Positions 41,030 to 52,272 are shown, numbered from the stretch's first letter. The stretch: DNA of 64,000 bases from Wolfiporia cocos (GCA_029448655.1 JACCLO010000007.1:3162001-3226000); one strand, 5' to 3'. The notes: a model not told the origin generated them from the sequence alone. A program made the numbers and translations.

Positions 41030-41737
41030 TGTTACGGGTCGAATACCCGTTCGTATATTCGAGTCGCGAATATAGATCGTTCTTCTGCACGTAGGCACGT
41101 CGCCGTATGCAAGGCAAATACTCGTTAGATGCCTTCGGATCCTAAGTGAAGTCCTTAGGAGATCGGTTAATATCCAATGCGCGTTAGAGGATATAGTCTG
41201 TTCAAGTGCGAGTCAAATAGAATATAAGACTCGCCTAAGTCCGAGAAGTCAGTGTGCACTTCGAGGACTTAGTCGTTCGGTTGCTCGAGTGAGAAATACT
41301 GAGCGTAGTTTCCTACGTTTGAGAACGAGTATAAGACTTCTTGTTTATACAACAAGGTCGAGCTAAAGAGCCTCGACAATAGGTACATTAGTTTATATAC
41401 TACGTTGGGTTTCAGGGGTCAAGTCCGTCCCAGATGTCACCGATACTACCTACGCTATAGTACCAAACGTTTGATAGGTATGTAGTGATATACCTGAGAC
41501 GATAGATAGGAATGATGGCGGTTGAACGCCATCTATCAGCTAACAAACGATGAACATGAAACGGTGGCAGAGTTGGATCTGCCAAAGATGAAACGCGCCC
41601 TATAGACTAGTACAACTGGGGATGCGCCCAGTAGAGTCTCGAGTAGCCAGGGGAGTTGGTTGCGCAACAAGTCCCTGTATCGTATTCGCCCAGTGGTGAG
41701 TCTGGTTGATATTCGAAAAATCAAAATAACCGTAACA
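41030..41737 (-). repeat. E5 5' LTR
   Basis: 708 bp, next to the AATAG duplication. Confidence 0.93.
41354..41399 (-). promoter_or_regulatory. E5 TATA box and self-primer
   Basis: On the minus strand TATATAA (41399-41393) is 35 nt upstream of AGCTCGACCTT (41364-41354). Confidence 0.72.
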
Positions 41738-41827
41738 AATAGCAGCTGCTATTTAGCCCTCTCTATTTCACTGCACCCTACAGCAGTTGCGATGCTTTGA
41801 CAGCGCCAGAGCAGCCTATTCAGGCAA

Positions 41828-43098
41828 CTATGGTGCCGGCGCCCTAGTCACCGCTACTTTTGTACAAGTCTTACTGCTCGCTCAAACTGGTGCCTAGAGA
41901 TAATTGGTCTAGCCAAAATGCTCTAATTGAAGGTAGGAACAAAATGGCTAGGCGGATTTGTCTGAAAATCAAAGTTGAGAAATTTCTATGTCCGGATTTG
42001 GCCAGTGGTGGGAAAGTAGTACCATATATGGAAAGTAATGATAATTATACTCATCTGACTACTCCAAATATGGTATATAGTCAAGCTGATGGGCAGTGAG
42101 ACTTGTACCGACAAGCTCACATCAACATCCTCATCAATGCTAATGCATTTGGCTTGTAATGTTGGAAATATATTATCATAGTAATCGCAAAGGGTTTTCG
42201 TGACAGCACTCCAGAAAAATGTGATGAAACTGTTCAGCTCAGTGATATTTGGGCAAAATATACATGAGGCCTGCATCCTCAATAACCCTGAACAGGAGGT
42301 TTCTGTTCTTTGAATCTGGCTGATTTTCAAGTACGCATTCAACAGGTGCAGCAACCGGTTGCATCCGGGTCACATTCCCCACGATTTGGCATTTGCAGCT
42401 CATCAACCCAAATATTTGGCTTGACGAGAAATTGTTGTATTCCTCTGGGAAGATTGATGTAATTGAGCAGGAGATTCGTCAGTTGAATAGCCTTCTTGTT
42501 TACAAATCCTTTGCTGTGATGCGTGCAATTGCCACTTCCCAGCACTGTGTTGGAAGTCGACGCGCTCGGCGTGTGATGATGCGATCGGAGTCGCACATCG
42601 ATCGGAGTCAATAGTGCACCAAGGCGGAAATGGCGGGTGCGGCGGGAGTCGGGGGGCTGATAATCGGGGCGGTACGGGTAGATGAGTCACCGCTAGTATA
42701 AAATGGGACGGATTGTACGTACCTATGCCGTGCATTTGTAACCCATCCAGACAAAGTCCCTGGAGTCCGAAAGGGAGCGCGTAGCCTCACGAGTGGGCGC
42801 CTTCCCGTGAATTTCAACACACTGAGCAGCGTTGGCTTCGCATGCTTTCTGTGTCTTATTCAAGCATGGGATGTAGTGAACTGGTAGATATATTAATATT
42901 GTGCCTGCCCTGTATCTACATCACTACGAGCATTCAAATTTCGCATCTCCGGGCTGTGCCATACCCAAAGTGTTCAGTATCAGGGCACAGAAAGTACCGG
43001 CGCCTATATAAACCTTGCTTTAGGGTTAATGCGAAGTTGACCCAAGGATTTGGCCGCTGTGCAAAAGTAGCGGTGACTAGGGCGCCGGCACCATAGTT
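41828..43098. mobile_element. TIR-bounded DNA element
   Basis: Perfect inverted termini of about 37 bp (41827-41864 against 43061-43098), containing GGTGCCGGCGCCC. The 1.27-kb interior has a plus-strand frame (42393-42614) and opposing minus-strand frames that look partly protein-like but match no transposase I know. The outermost bases are also inverted (AACTA...TAGTT), so the target duplication cannot be placed. Probably a non-autonomous cut-and-paste element. Confidence 0.6.
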
Positions 43099-43397
43099 CA
43101 GAGTCTGATGACGTGTGTGTGCATATTTGTACTCCGCTGACAGTCTAGTCTAGGTGTCTCATGACGCTTCATAGCTCCATGGATGGCCTATCTTATAAGC
43201 TTCATATGTCACGAAGCATGTGCGCTGGCCTTTAGCGACACCTCCACTCGTAAAGGTACGTATTTTTGCGATTGCGATTTTGAAGATGCAGATTATATAG
43301 CGATAATGTTCCTTTCAGTGCTTACAGCTGAAGTTGGGCCTACTGTCAAACTTTGGATTTGCTAGAAGCCACCTTCTACAAACGGTTATTCATCAAT
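43099..43397 (+). other. Upstream region of the membrane protein gene
   Basis: No feature certain. The coding frame is open a further 45 nt before the first ATG but starts there with TTG, which is not used as a start in fungal nuclear genes. Confidence 0.4.
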
Positions 43398-44597
43398 ATG
43401 GAGCATCCTTCGCTGTTCATTCTCAACGATGCAATTGCTAACATCAATCAAATTATGGAGAAACACACGACGGAGCCTCACTGGCAAGACCCTCACTGCA
43501 TCCTCATTGTGCTGACAGTCATCGGAGGCGATATCATTCGCTCTGCTTTGGCTTCCCTTACTTCACACTCAACGTTCACACCTGTTGCCTTCTCCTTCGG
43601 ATGGGTTGCCTATTCATTCTCGGCATTATTATCGAAAGTCGGCGATGGACACCTCATGCCTGCTCCCGACTGCAGTGCGATACTCGTGAATGCGCACAGC
43701 GGCTACTCCAGAGCAATTAACTCATGGCCGCTTGCCCGCATTGTGCGTGATCACCAGCCGCCCGATAACCGCCAGGATGGACTTACCATCACATTCTATC
43801 GGACGCGCACCGATAAAGCCACGGGTGTGCCAGACCGGGACGGAGTGTACTACTTTGGCGTGCTGGTAATCGTGATGCAATTCGCTATCGCAAGCATGCC
43901 GGGTGTGCTGTACGGCAGCTGGTCTGTTTTCGTCGTCACCCTTTTTGGGACAATCCTAGTGCAGATGAATAGCGCTCTCGGACAATGGTATGACGAAAAA
44001 TGGAGCGGAGGAAGCGTGCAGAAGGGTAGCGAGGTAGTATGCATCACGAGAGGAAATGGTGACAGCAATGTGCAGGTCGTCATCACCGGCGAAGGCGGGA
44101 TGAAACTGGAGCATATTGCCACTGGGAGGAATGTCAGCCGCCGGGCCACCACGCCAATAACGCTCCTCCTGGCTACATTATGGCTATTATATCTGATCAC
44201 AGTGGAAAGATTTCATGCCTATACATGGTTCAGCATCATAATTGGTGCTCTCGGTATGTTGCAAAATGCCGTGGCCGCAACCGTCAAACGTTCCCCTGGA
44301 GCACTTGGGTTTCATCTGAAACAGGAAGGAGTGGTGCATGACAAGAAGGTATTTGCGGCCTTACAAGCAGCCGAGGAAGTAGAGCACAAAGTTGGGTTGT
44401 CGCTGATGCCAATATTCTTCCCGGGAGAGCTCAGGGAAACTGAGAAGAGATGGATGGAGAGCAAATCTCTCGAGTATACTAGGGACAAATATGTGCTCAC
44501 AGCAGATATTGCATTTCAAGCTTCATGCATATGTTTTATGGGCTCAGAAGTACGTTCCGAGTTAAAGGAGTATCTTTCAATCCTACAGATTCAATAG
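43398..44597 (+). CDS. Fungal multi-pass membrane protein of unknown function (paralogue A)
   Basis: 399 residues from ATG 43398 to TAG 44595-44597, without introns. Five or six hydrophobic segments: around VLTVIGGDIIRSALASL, PVAFSFGWVAYSFSALL, YYFGVLVIVMQFAIA, FVVTLFGTILVQ, TPITLLLATLWLLYLI, and WFSIIIGALGMLQNAV. Conserved soluble patches are MPAPDCSAILVNAHSGYSR and DRDGVYYFG. I recognise the pattern (IGGD, FSFGWVAY, LMPxPDC, NAxSGY, GNG) from uncharacterised membrane proteins of ascomycetes and basidiomycetes, but know no assigned reaction. It has a paralogue 0.9 kb downstream. The last about 40 residues diverge from that copy, so the 3' end may be altered. Confidence 0.75.
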   Translation: MEHPSLFILNDAIANINQIMEKHTTEPHWQDPHCILIVLTVIGGDIIRSALASLTSHSTFTPVAFSFGWVAYSFSALLSKVGDGHLMPAPDCSAILVNAHSGYSRAINSWPLARIVRDHQPPDNRQDGLTITFYRTRTDKATGVPDRDGVYYFGVLVIVMQFAIASMPGVLYGSWSVFVVTLFGTILVQMNSALGQWYDEKWSGGSVQKGSEVVCITRGNGDSNVQVVITGEGGMKLEHIATGRNVSRRATTPITLLLATLWLLYLITVERFHAYTWFSIIIGALGMLQNAVAATVKRSPGALGFHLKQEGVVHDKKVFAALQAAEEVEHKVGLSLMPIFFPGELRETEKRWMESKSLEYTRDKYVLTADIAFQASCICFMGSEVRSELKEYLSILQIQ

Positions 44598-44601
44598 GAT
44601 G

Positions 44602-44706
44602 GATTTAGCCAGGATCGAACCCAGCACATACAGACTGCTCAAGCAGCCCCAATCTTGAATCTGATAAATAGTACTGATACATAATCTCCATGTCGCTGCG
44701 GCTAAA
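44602..44706 (-). ncRNA. tRNA-like sequence, uncertain
   Basis: On the minus strand GATTTAG and CTAAATC could form a 7-bp acceptor stem, and GGTTCGATCC resembles a T-loop/B-box. The roughly 100-nt length and lack of a clean D-arm or A-box mean this is at best a tRNA-related remnant or an intron-bearing tRNA. Confidence 0.25.
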
Positions 44707-44710
44707 TCAC

Positions 44711-45522
44711 TGCTATACCATACCTGCACTGTCGTTACATGGAATTATGGAATACAAATAACAAATGCCACAAGTGCCTTATCATGAATTAGCCATGACA
44801 ATGTTCAGATTTGCGCAATCTTGGCCAGCTTCGATATATTCGACTCCATTTCAACGGATTTAACAGAAGATCTCGTCTGGGCCGGGACCATATGTATTGC
44901 TTGCAATTCCGCCCGCCAATTCCAAAATAAAGATCCAATGTTTCGCAACGTACAGGGCATGGAACTACCGTGTGTTCTCAAAACAGCCCTTTGTTCCCTA
45001 TCGAATCCCCGACCAGTTCTCACACTGCCTTTTGAATTGGGTTTATGTTGATATTAGGGTTTGCGGCTGCGGTCTGCAGTAAATTATATGACTGGTACGG
45101 CTTATCATGATCTGCGTAGATCTATATCTTTTGCTGATGTATTGAATTCGCATTACAGCATCACAAGACGTGATCATCGCGACGGCATGTAAGCTATTTT
45201 TGAGAATTTCGACATCACCCACAACCTGCAACACTCTTTATTGGTCTACAGTGCAGTGTCTTGAAATGCGGTGCACACCGCACTGTTCCCGAGGGGGTTG
45301 TGCCATAGATAAGGATTCAGAGCTTCTCTGGCTCTAATCATGTTCACATAAACCACAGGCATCAAAGTGGAGCGCGGACATGACTGATACGAGTACTAAA
45401 TTACGCAAACTACTTAGTCGAGGCAGTGAACAGATTTATCGCGTGGAACAGAAGCCAGTCAAGATGGGGAGTATAAGGCTGGGAAGAGTTAAGTTGTGCG
45501 GCACCCTACCCAAAGCCGCATC
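44711..45522. other. Spacer between the membrane protein paralogues
   Basis: No gene recognised. It presumably includes the 3' end of paralogue A and the promoter of paralogue B. Confidence 0.45.
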
Positions 45523-46974
45523 ATGGCTCCTTCACTTCGCTCATACCTGTCCGGACTCACCTCTCGGTCGAATGGGTCCATAGAGCACCAGATTAATCAG
45601 CCGTTCAACCAAGTGAAGGCCCAGTGGAGGAATCCTAACGACATCTTGAGCATCGTGCAGCTCATTGGAGGGGATACAGTGCAAACGGCACTCGCTGCGT
45701 CGACATCACCTTCCTACCTCACTCCTGTCGCCTTCTCATTTGGATGGGTGGCATATGCGTTCTCCACGATATCCACTGTATTCGGCGACGGAACCCTCAT
45801 GCCGTCACCTGACTGCAACGCAATCCTGGTCAATGCACGGAGCGGATATTAGCGCGATATCAAATCCTGGGTACTGGGACGCATCGTGCGAGACCATGAG
45901 CCACCACGCGAAAAGAAGCCCTCGCTTACCATCACATTCTATCGGGCTGTCCGCGACAAACCCGTTGGAATTCCCGATCGCGACATGATCTACTTCTTTG
46001 GCGTCGCCGTCATCATTGTGCAGTTCGTCATCGCGTGCATTCCTGGAGTGCTCGACAGAAACTGGGTCCCTCTAATCATCACATTCGCCGGGACAATCCT
46101 GGTCCAGGCAACCGGTGCAATCAGACAGTGGTCGAGGGAGAAATGGAATGGGGGCCAGGTGGAAGGAGAGCAAACCGTCTGCATAACGCAGGGAAATGGC
46201 AGCAGATCTGTCCAGGTCATTACATCCCAGTCGGGTGGGCATAATCTCGAGCATATGGCTGCAGGACCCCTACCAGATGTGAAATCGCGGGCGACGACTG
46301 TTGCGACGATCGTGCTGGCCGTGCTTTGGGTGGTGCACTTGATTACAGTCGAGAGTCTATCATCGGACGCATGGTACAGCGTCGCAATTGGCGCACTCGG
46401 CATGTTGCAGAACACTATCGCAGCTGGAGCTAAGCGGTCACCGTCAGCATTTGGCTTTCACTGGGAGATGGTGGAGATAGTGAGCAAACCGAAGGTTTTC
46501 AAGACTCTGCAGGAAGCCGAAAAAATTAAGCCTGGAGTTGGGCTGGCTTTGCTCCCTGTGTTCTTCCCTGGAGAACTCAGGGATGACGAGATAAGGTGGA
46601 AGGAGGAGAAGTTGAGGCAGTATAAAGCTAACGATGCAGCTCAAATCAGGCCACAGACTGCCATGATGCGCGATACTGATAGCCCCACTGCTCTGAGCGT
46701 AGACATCACTGCACAACACACGCCAGGGCAGCCATACCTCGAAATTTGGCACCCCATATCTTGGTTGTACCCACCCACTCCACGAATGCGAGGCGTCGAG
46801 GAAGGCGCCACTGCATCGGCAGTAGAGCTCGGTCGATATTCACCTATCAATTTCAATGTGAGCAATTCTTCCAACTTTATATATCTCGATCCCCGTTGTT
46901 CATCTGCGGTACAGCTCGGAGAAAATGCATTGGCGATGACTACATTCCACAGATCTAGATCAGCCGAGCGATGA
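45523..46974 (+). pseudogene. Fungal multi-pass membrane protein, paralogue B, premature TAG
   Basis: One frame from ATG 45523 to the stop at 46972-46974. It is similar to paralogue A throughout: LIGGDTVQTALA, PVAFSFGWVAYAFS, LMPSPDCNAILVNARSGY, DRDMIYFFGVAV, IGALGMLQN and a conserved FPGELRD block. A single TAG at 45850-45852 follows NARSGY, where paralogue A has Ser. TCG to TAG is the simplest change, so this is not CpG decay. It carries a further 90-odd residues at the C-terminus (Ser/Pro/Thr-rich, soluble) absent from A. Either a young pseudogene or an allele with a sequencing error. Confidence 0.72.
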
Positions 46975-48737
46975 GGCTACCTTCAGGATGTCATTTTTCC
47001 TTCATCAATAGGATACCAGGATCTATGTACATACATCTGTGTAGAGTTACATGCTACCTTGTAGGCAGCCTTGTTGTTGCCATCTCTGTCGGTCGAAGAG
47101 CCCAATGAGGTACGGCAAGTCTCCGTCGGAGCAGTCTTTAAACTGCAAGTTGTGCCATAGGTGAAATGGACTTGTGGTGTAGGACAGAATAAGCTGTGAC
47201 GATATAATATGGCGCGGGGCTGAGCCCAATGGCTTCATAGCGCGCGTCGCGTGTAGAGAAACAAGCCAAGCAATCTAGGTAGTATTATTGGGAAAGTTCG
47301 TAGCTCATACGATTTATCGGGACAGGATAGCGCTCACAGTACTGCATGTCAAGACGGGTACTTGATCATGCCGTCAACTTGCAGGGGGACACGTGCATGG
47401 CATCGGAATCTGTGCCGTTGGCAAGCTTTGTGCATTTGATCCACGACAAGCGACCATGAATGGGCGCGTCGCATATCAACGCGTCAAATCCTCGCATGCG
47501 AAAAAAAACTCAGGATAGAGCGTAATGGTTTGAGATCGATCTTGCTGAGGCTCTGGTAGACGGGTAGGCTTGTGATGTGATGTGATGTGCATTGAGCGGT
47601 GGCGAGACAGACTATAGTGGTCGACGGGGCTGATGTTCACGGGGCGAGGCGAGCAACACACAACAGTGAACGACAACGTAGCAAATCTTGCAACGCACAA
47701 GGATATGGATATGAGCTCTGAAATCACGTGAGTGACACCATGGCCAGCCTTTCGCATAATATGCGAAACGAATAAGGCGTTAAGGCCGCGCAAGCACGGC
47801 ATAGCCCGCTACCGGTGTGCGGGCAGACAGATTAATGCGTGCAGTACAGAACAAATAGAGAAGTAGTCATAGCTTTCGTATAAGCGATTGTATATCTCGC
47901 CCTGCCCCGCCCCCCGCCCCCCGCCCCCCGAACCAGTGGTTGTGAATAGTCGCGCTTGCGCGTCTAGCCCGCTGTAATTAGTACCGGCATTCTTGAGACA
48001 TTACTTACTGCTGCTTCGATAATTATATGCTCTGTATATGCTATGGGTATACAACAATAGTAGCTCAACTTCAAAACAGATAGTAGTGAAGATGGAATGG
48101 CTGACATCAATGACCACTTGTTGGGAGTCCTTGGGTGGCAGCTCACATACTAAGCAGGAGTGTACTCGGAAACTACATGCAGCACTAGAGGCTGAAGATA
48201 GCGACTCGAAGACTATGGCGCATGTTCTAGCTATTCTCTACTTAGCATCGTGGACTTGCTGCGGGCATTTTTGCTGATTCTTTGCAGGTCTTGCTTGATG
48301 ATGGCATCCAGATGAAAGATGCCCGGAAGGCATTCCAACTGAGTCGCCCCAAAAATCAAGGCACTTCAACCATATATACGTTCGCCACAATCCGAGCTAT
48401 CCGAAGAGTCTCTGATATCAGATTGATAGCTGAGCAGGCGTGCATTCGCACAATATTACTACTGGCGCATACACGTACCAGCACGATTGTTAACACTGTA
48501 ATAACGTAGGGTACACAACGCGGGTCAGGCAACGCTCAGACAAGCTGTTCAAACGTTCACCGACTAGCTGTCGGAGGCATCCGGATCAGATATTTTGTTA
48601 CTTATGTTCCCACACATACAAGCTGATAAGAAAAATTGTAACCGGAGACCTGCCCTAAAGCCCGAGGGGAATTTTGAAACCTTTTGCGTTCCGATTTACG
48701 CTCCAAGACCCACTACCTCCGTACCTCCGGTAGCGGG
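46975..48737. other. Intergenic region with a CCCCGC simple repeat
   Basis: No gene recognised. A (CCCCGC)n-like tract lies near 47900-47932. Short frames such as 48038-48277 have no domain or splice support. Confidence 0.5.
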
Positions 48738-49076
48738 AATAGAAAGGCCGCGAAAGGCCGCGGGCAGACCAAGGCGTCGAAATATGTATGCTGTGGGCTC
48801 TACCGAGGCGTGGTATTGAGATAAAGCGTCAGCAGCAATAGCATTAGTGTCAAAAGCGAGGACATCAGACGTAGCGCGGCAAATGAAATGCCAGATCTAG
48901 AGCACCCCATGCGCAAGGATTAGGGAGTGAATAGAAGTATTAAAGTGCATGCGGCTTGGATGCACGAAGGAGCCGCCGCCCCCAAGTAGCGTGACGGGGA
49001 GAGGACGCACCTTGCACGAGATAACACACCTGAACGATATACAATTGATCAGAGCATACAATACGTACCGTCATCA
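48738..49076 (+). repeat. CpG-rich copy of the 7141-7467 sequence
   Basis: Lies immediately 3' of the ATL gene (which is on the other strand) and keeps CpG where the copy at 7141-7467 has TG or CA. Confidence 0.7.
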
Positions 49077-49168
49077 TATAGATATCCCTCCCTGTGCGAA
49101 TGTTAAGCGCGACATCACACACAGGACATCTGCAGAGCAAAACGCATGCATGAGCTGGTACAGCGTTC

Positions 49169-49685
49169 CTACACGCTAGCGGGAAACCATCCCCACGTGC
49201 GCAGGTCAACGCGCATCTCACCCGTACGGCCGATGACGACCTCGACGCCCTCCGCCTCCAGTTCCTCCCGCTGCCGCTGAGCTCCGTCCGTCCCCGGACC
49301 CCGTGACGATATTGCACCACTCGCGCTAACTACGCGGTACCATGGCACCGTCTCGATGCCATCGCCCGACAGGAACTTCAACGCTGGTGGATATTGGAGG
49401 TTGTTTTGTGAGAGGTCGTAGAGAAAAGGGATTAATGAGCACCTTGTCCAACGTGTCGCGAGTGCTGCGGCATCCCAATGAGCTTTGCTATGTGACCTGC
49501 GCGTCCATGCACATGTCCGGCTTCTGCGCGGGGAAAGTCAAATGGTGATGCGCACCGTACGACGTCACACGCTGCGCCGGGATCTGGTGCACCATCTCGT
49601 ACACCTGCGACGTCTCCTTAGGGCATGTGCGCGCATGACTGAAGGTATGCATACGCACCGCTGCATGAAACTCTGCGCTGTCCAT
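49169..49685 (-). CDS. Alkyltransferase-like DNA-repair protein (ATL), four exons
   Basis: Exons on the minus strand: 49685-49659, 49604-49556, 49496-49443 and 49383-49169; 345 nt, 114 residues, like Schizosaccharomyces Atl1 (about 108). The introns (54, 59 and 59 nt) are all GT-AG, and each junction restores a family motif: FHAAVYEMV, then TSYGHIAKLIGMPQHSRHVG, then GQALKFL. The active-site Pro-Cys-His-Arg of true O6-methylguanine methyltransferases is PWYRV here. It should therefore bind alkylated guanine and flag it for nucleotide excision repair rather than remove the alkyl group. The Arg of GMPQHSR is the expected base-flipping residue. The first intron is a multiple of three without stops, so a naive reading frame retains it. 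A second in-frame ATG lies just upstream at 49688. Confidence 0.88.
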
Positions 49686-49821
49686 CACTCTCGTCGCTGC
49701 AAATCAGAGGGGACGGACGGAAGAGGCAGCCGCCACCGTCGCATGCATATAGTCATTTGTCAGTGTCAGTCCTGCAATGTTTGGGACAGATTTCTCACGC
49801 CGTCGTAAGTCATCAGTACGA

Positions 49822-50284
49822 GTTTAATTACCCGCGGCTTTGCCACGGATGTCAATTGTCATTTAAGTATGATAACTAATAGAATAAGGGAAAAACATAT
49901 TGTATGGCAATGCGAGTCCACCCAACCCCCAGGGTGTGTGATCACCCTGCTGCACCTCGCTCAGCCACTTCCGACACCTCGCTGATGCTCGGTGTCGTCA
50001 TCGCTTCGCTTGTGGTGCCTCATAAGCCTCCCGGTTACTCTTAAATTTTCTAACAGGTATCTACAGTATAGGCCATTTACGTTACAACATCCCCGTGGCG
50101 CAGCACAGGGAGGACGCGCGAAACACGGTCGAAAGGACTTGACTTGAACGCCGCACGCGCGTTGTAGGCGCCGTCCGTGGGAAATGGCACGGGGGTGGTG
50201 GCGCGCGCCCTACGGGCCAATGAACGCACGGTTGCCACGCGAGAACCACATGGTTTTCTTCCACGGCCCTTTAGTACTTAGACT
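49822..50284 (+). repeat. Palindrome-rich repeat unit U1
   Basis: Starts TTAATTACCC with the hairpin CCGCGGCTTTGCCACGG, then a CAGCCACTTCCGACACCTCG block, a TACGTTACAACATCCCCGTGG block, a GCGCC/CGCGCGCC block, and ends near TTTAGTACTTAGACTAG. It aligns best with U6 at 57334. Confidence 0.65.
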
Positions 50285-50287
50285 AGC

Positions 50288-50569
50288 TTAATTACCTGTG
50301 GCTTCGCCACAATTTTGTATTCTAGGAGTTATTATATATCTCTGCCCGCTCAGCCACTCCTCCACCTCGCTGACGCTCGGCCTCGTCGTCGCTTCGCTTG
50401 TAATACCTTTGCAACCGGCACGCGCGCTTGATGGGCGTCCTACGGACGCCACGCGGCGAACGTGCTCGCCATGTGCGTAAAACGCGAGCTGAACGTGCGC
50501 AAAACGCGAGCGACACGCTAGCTGCACGCGAGCGCCTACGGCGCGAGCTCCCATTACTTTTAGACTAGC
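50288..50569 (+). repeat. Palindrome-rich repeat unit U2 (shortest)
   Basis: 282 bp from TTAATTACC with GTGGCTTCGCCAC to CTTTTAGACTAGC. It lacks the palindromic minisatellite of U3-U5 but has the ACGCGAGC repeats at its 3' end. Confidence 0.65.
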
Positions 50570-51298
50570 TTAATTACCTGTGGCTTCGCCACAAACGTTA
50601 TGTCTTAGGAATATATTTTAGTCTCTGCCTGCTCAGCCACTCCTCCACCTCGCTGATGCTCGGTATCGTTGTCGCTTTGCTTGTAGAATCTGTAACTGGC
50701 ACGCATGCCTTGCAGGCTCTGGGTGTGGGAATTCACCCCTGTGGCATTGGGGTGCAAATACCTGTGGCACAGGGTACAGACCCCTGTGGTGTGGAGTATT
50801 TATATTACAAAATCCCCATGCCACAGGACACAAATCCCGGTGGCATGGGGCACGAATCCCCGTGGCATGGGGCACAAACCCCCATGGCATGGGCCAAAAA
50901 TCCCCGTGGTGTAGGGCACGAATCCCCGTGGCACGGGGTACAAATCCCCGTGGTGTGGGGTATTTACATTACAAAATCCCCATGCCACAGGACACAAATC
51001 CCTGTGGCATGGGCCACAAACTCCCATGGAATGGGCCACGAATCCCCGTGGTGTGGGGCACGAATCCCCGTGGCATGGGGCACGAATCCCCGTGGTGCGG
51101 GGCAGGAACAGTGCGCGCACCTTGCAGGCGCCGGGCGTGGGAATCTACCGGCCAACTCCGCGGACGGCAGGCGCCCTATCTAATGGGAGGAGGATCAACG
51201 ACGCGCATGGACGCCACGCGGCAAACGTGGCGTCCATGTGCGCAAAACGCGAGCGACACGCTAGCGGCACGCGAGCTCCCCTTACTTTATGGACTAGC
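50570..51298 (+). repeat. Palindrome-rich repeat unit U3
   Basis: 729 bp. The first about 240 bp are nearly identical to the start of U4. It contains a minisatellite at about 50738-51106 whose 20-21-bp units are each near-perfect palindromes of the CCCCGTGGCATGGGG type. Confidence 0.7.
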
Positions 51299-52272
51299 TT
51301 AATTACCTGTGGCTTCGCCACAAATGTTATGTCTTAGGAATATATTTTAGTCTCTGCCTGCTCAGCCACTCCTCCACCTCGCTGATGCTTGGTATCGTTG
51401 TCGCTTTGCTTGTAGAATCTGTAACTGGCACACATGCCTTGCAGGCTCTGGGTGTGGGAATTCACCCCTGTGGCATTGGGGTGCAAATACCTGTGGCACA
51501 GGGTACAGACCCCTGTGGTGTGGAGTATTTATATTACAAAATCCCCATGCCACAGGTCGCAAATCCCTGTGGCATGGGGCACGAATCCCCGTGGCATGGG
51601 GCACAAACCCCCATGGCATGGGCCAAAAATCCCCGTGGTGTAGGGCACGAATCCCCATGGCACGGGGTACAAATCCCCGTGGTGTGGAGTATTTACATTA
51701 CAAAATCCCCATGCCACAGGACACAAATCCCTGTGGCATGGGGCACGAATCCCCGTGGCATGGGGCACAAACCCCCATGGCATGGGCCAAAAATCCCTGT
51801 GGTGTAGGGCACGAATCCCCGTGGCACGGGGTACAAATCCCCGTGGTGTGGGGTATTTACATTACAAAATCCCCATGCCACAGGACACAAATCCCTGTGG
51901 CATGGGCCACAAACCCCCATGGAATGGACCACGAATCCCCGTGGTGTGGGGCACGAATCCCCGTGGCATGGGGCACGAATCCCTGTGGCATGGGGCACGA
52001 ATCCCTGTGGTGCGGGGCAGGAACAGCGCGCGCACCTTGCAGGCGCCGGGCGTGGGAATCCACCGGCCAACTCCGCGGACGGCAGGCGCCCTATCTAATG
52101 GGAGGAGGATCAACGACGCGCATGGACGCCACGCGGCAAACGTGCTCGCCATGTGCGCAAAACGCGAGCGACACGCGAGCGACACGCTAGCTGCACGCGA
52201 GCGACACGCTAGCTGCACGCTAGCTGCACGCGAGCGCCTACGGCGCGAGCTCCCATTATAGTTCAGACTAGG
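51299..52272 (+). repeat. Palindrome-rich repeat unit U4
   Basis: About 974 bp, with an expanded palindromic minisatellite (51467-52018) and several GCGAGCGACACGCTAGCT repeats before the end. Confidence 0.7.

Larger units (their letters stand above)
33276..41737 (-). mobile_element. E5: complete chromodomain-type Ty3/gypsy retrotransposon with dUTPase
   Basis: The 708-bp LTRs (33276-33983, 41030-41737) begin TGTTACGG and end CCGTAACA on the plus strand. The perfect target duplication AATAG is at 33271-33275 and 41738-41742. The three LTR differences I see are all CpG transitions. On the minus strand the order is gag (40983-39136), protease-dUTPase, RT-RNase H-integrase-chromodomain, and an overlapping extra frame. 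Gag and pol are in different frames. One TGA interrupts pol and one interrupts the extra frame. Confidence 0.95.

Noticed and set aside
43353..43397. Upstream TTG start for membrane protein A
   Set aside because: Fungal nuclear genes use ATG. The first ATG is 43398, and paralogue B likewise starts near this alignment position.
44602..44706. Functional tRNA gene
   Set aside because: Only the acceptor stem and T-loop can be formed; no clean D-arm, A-box or anticodon arm.
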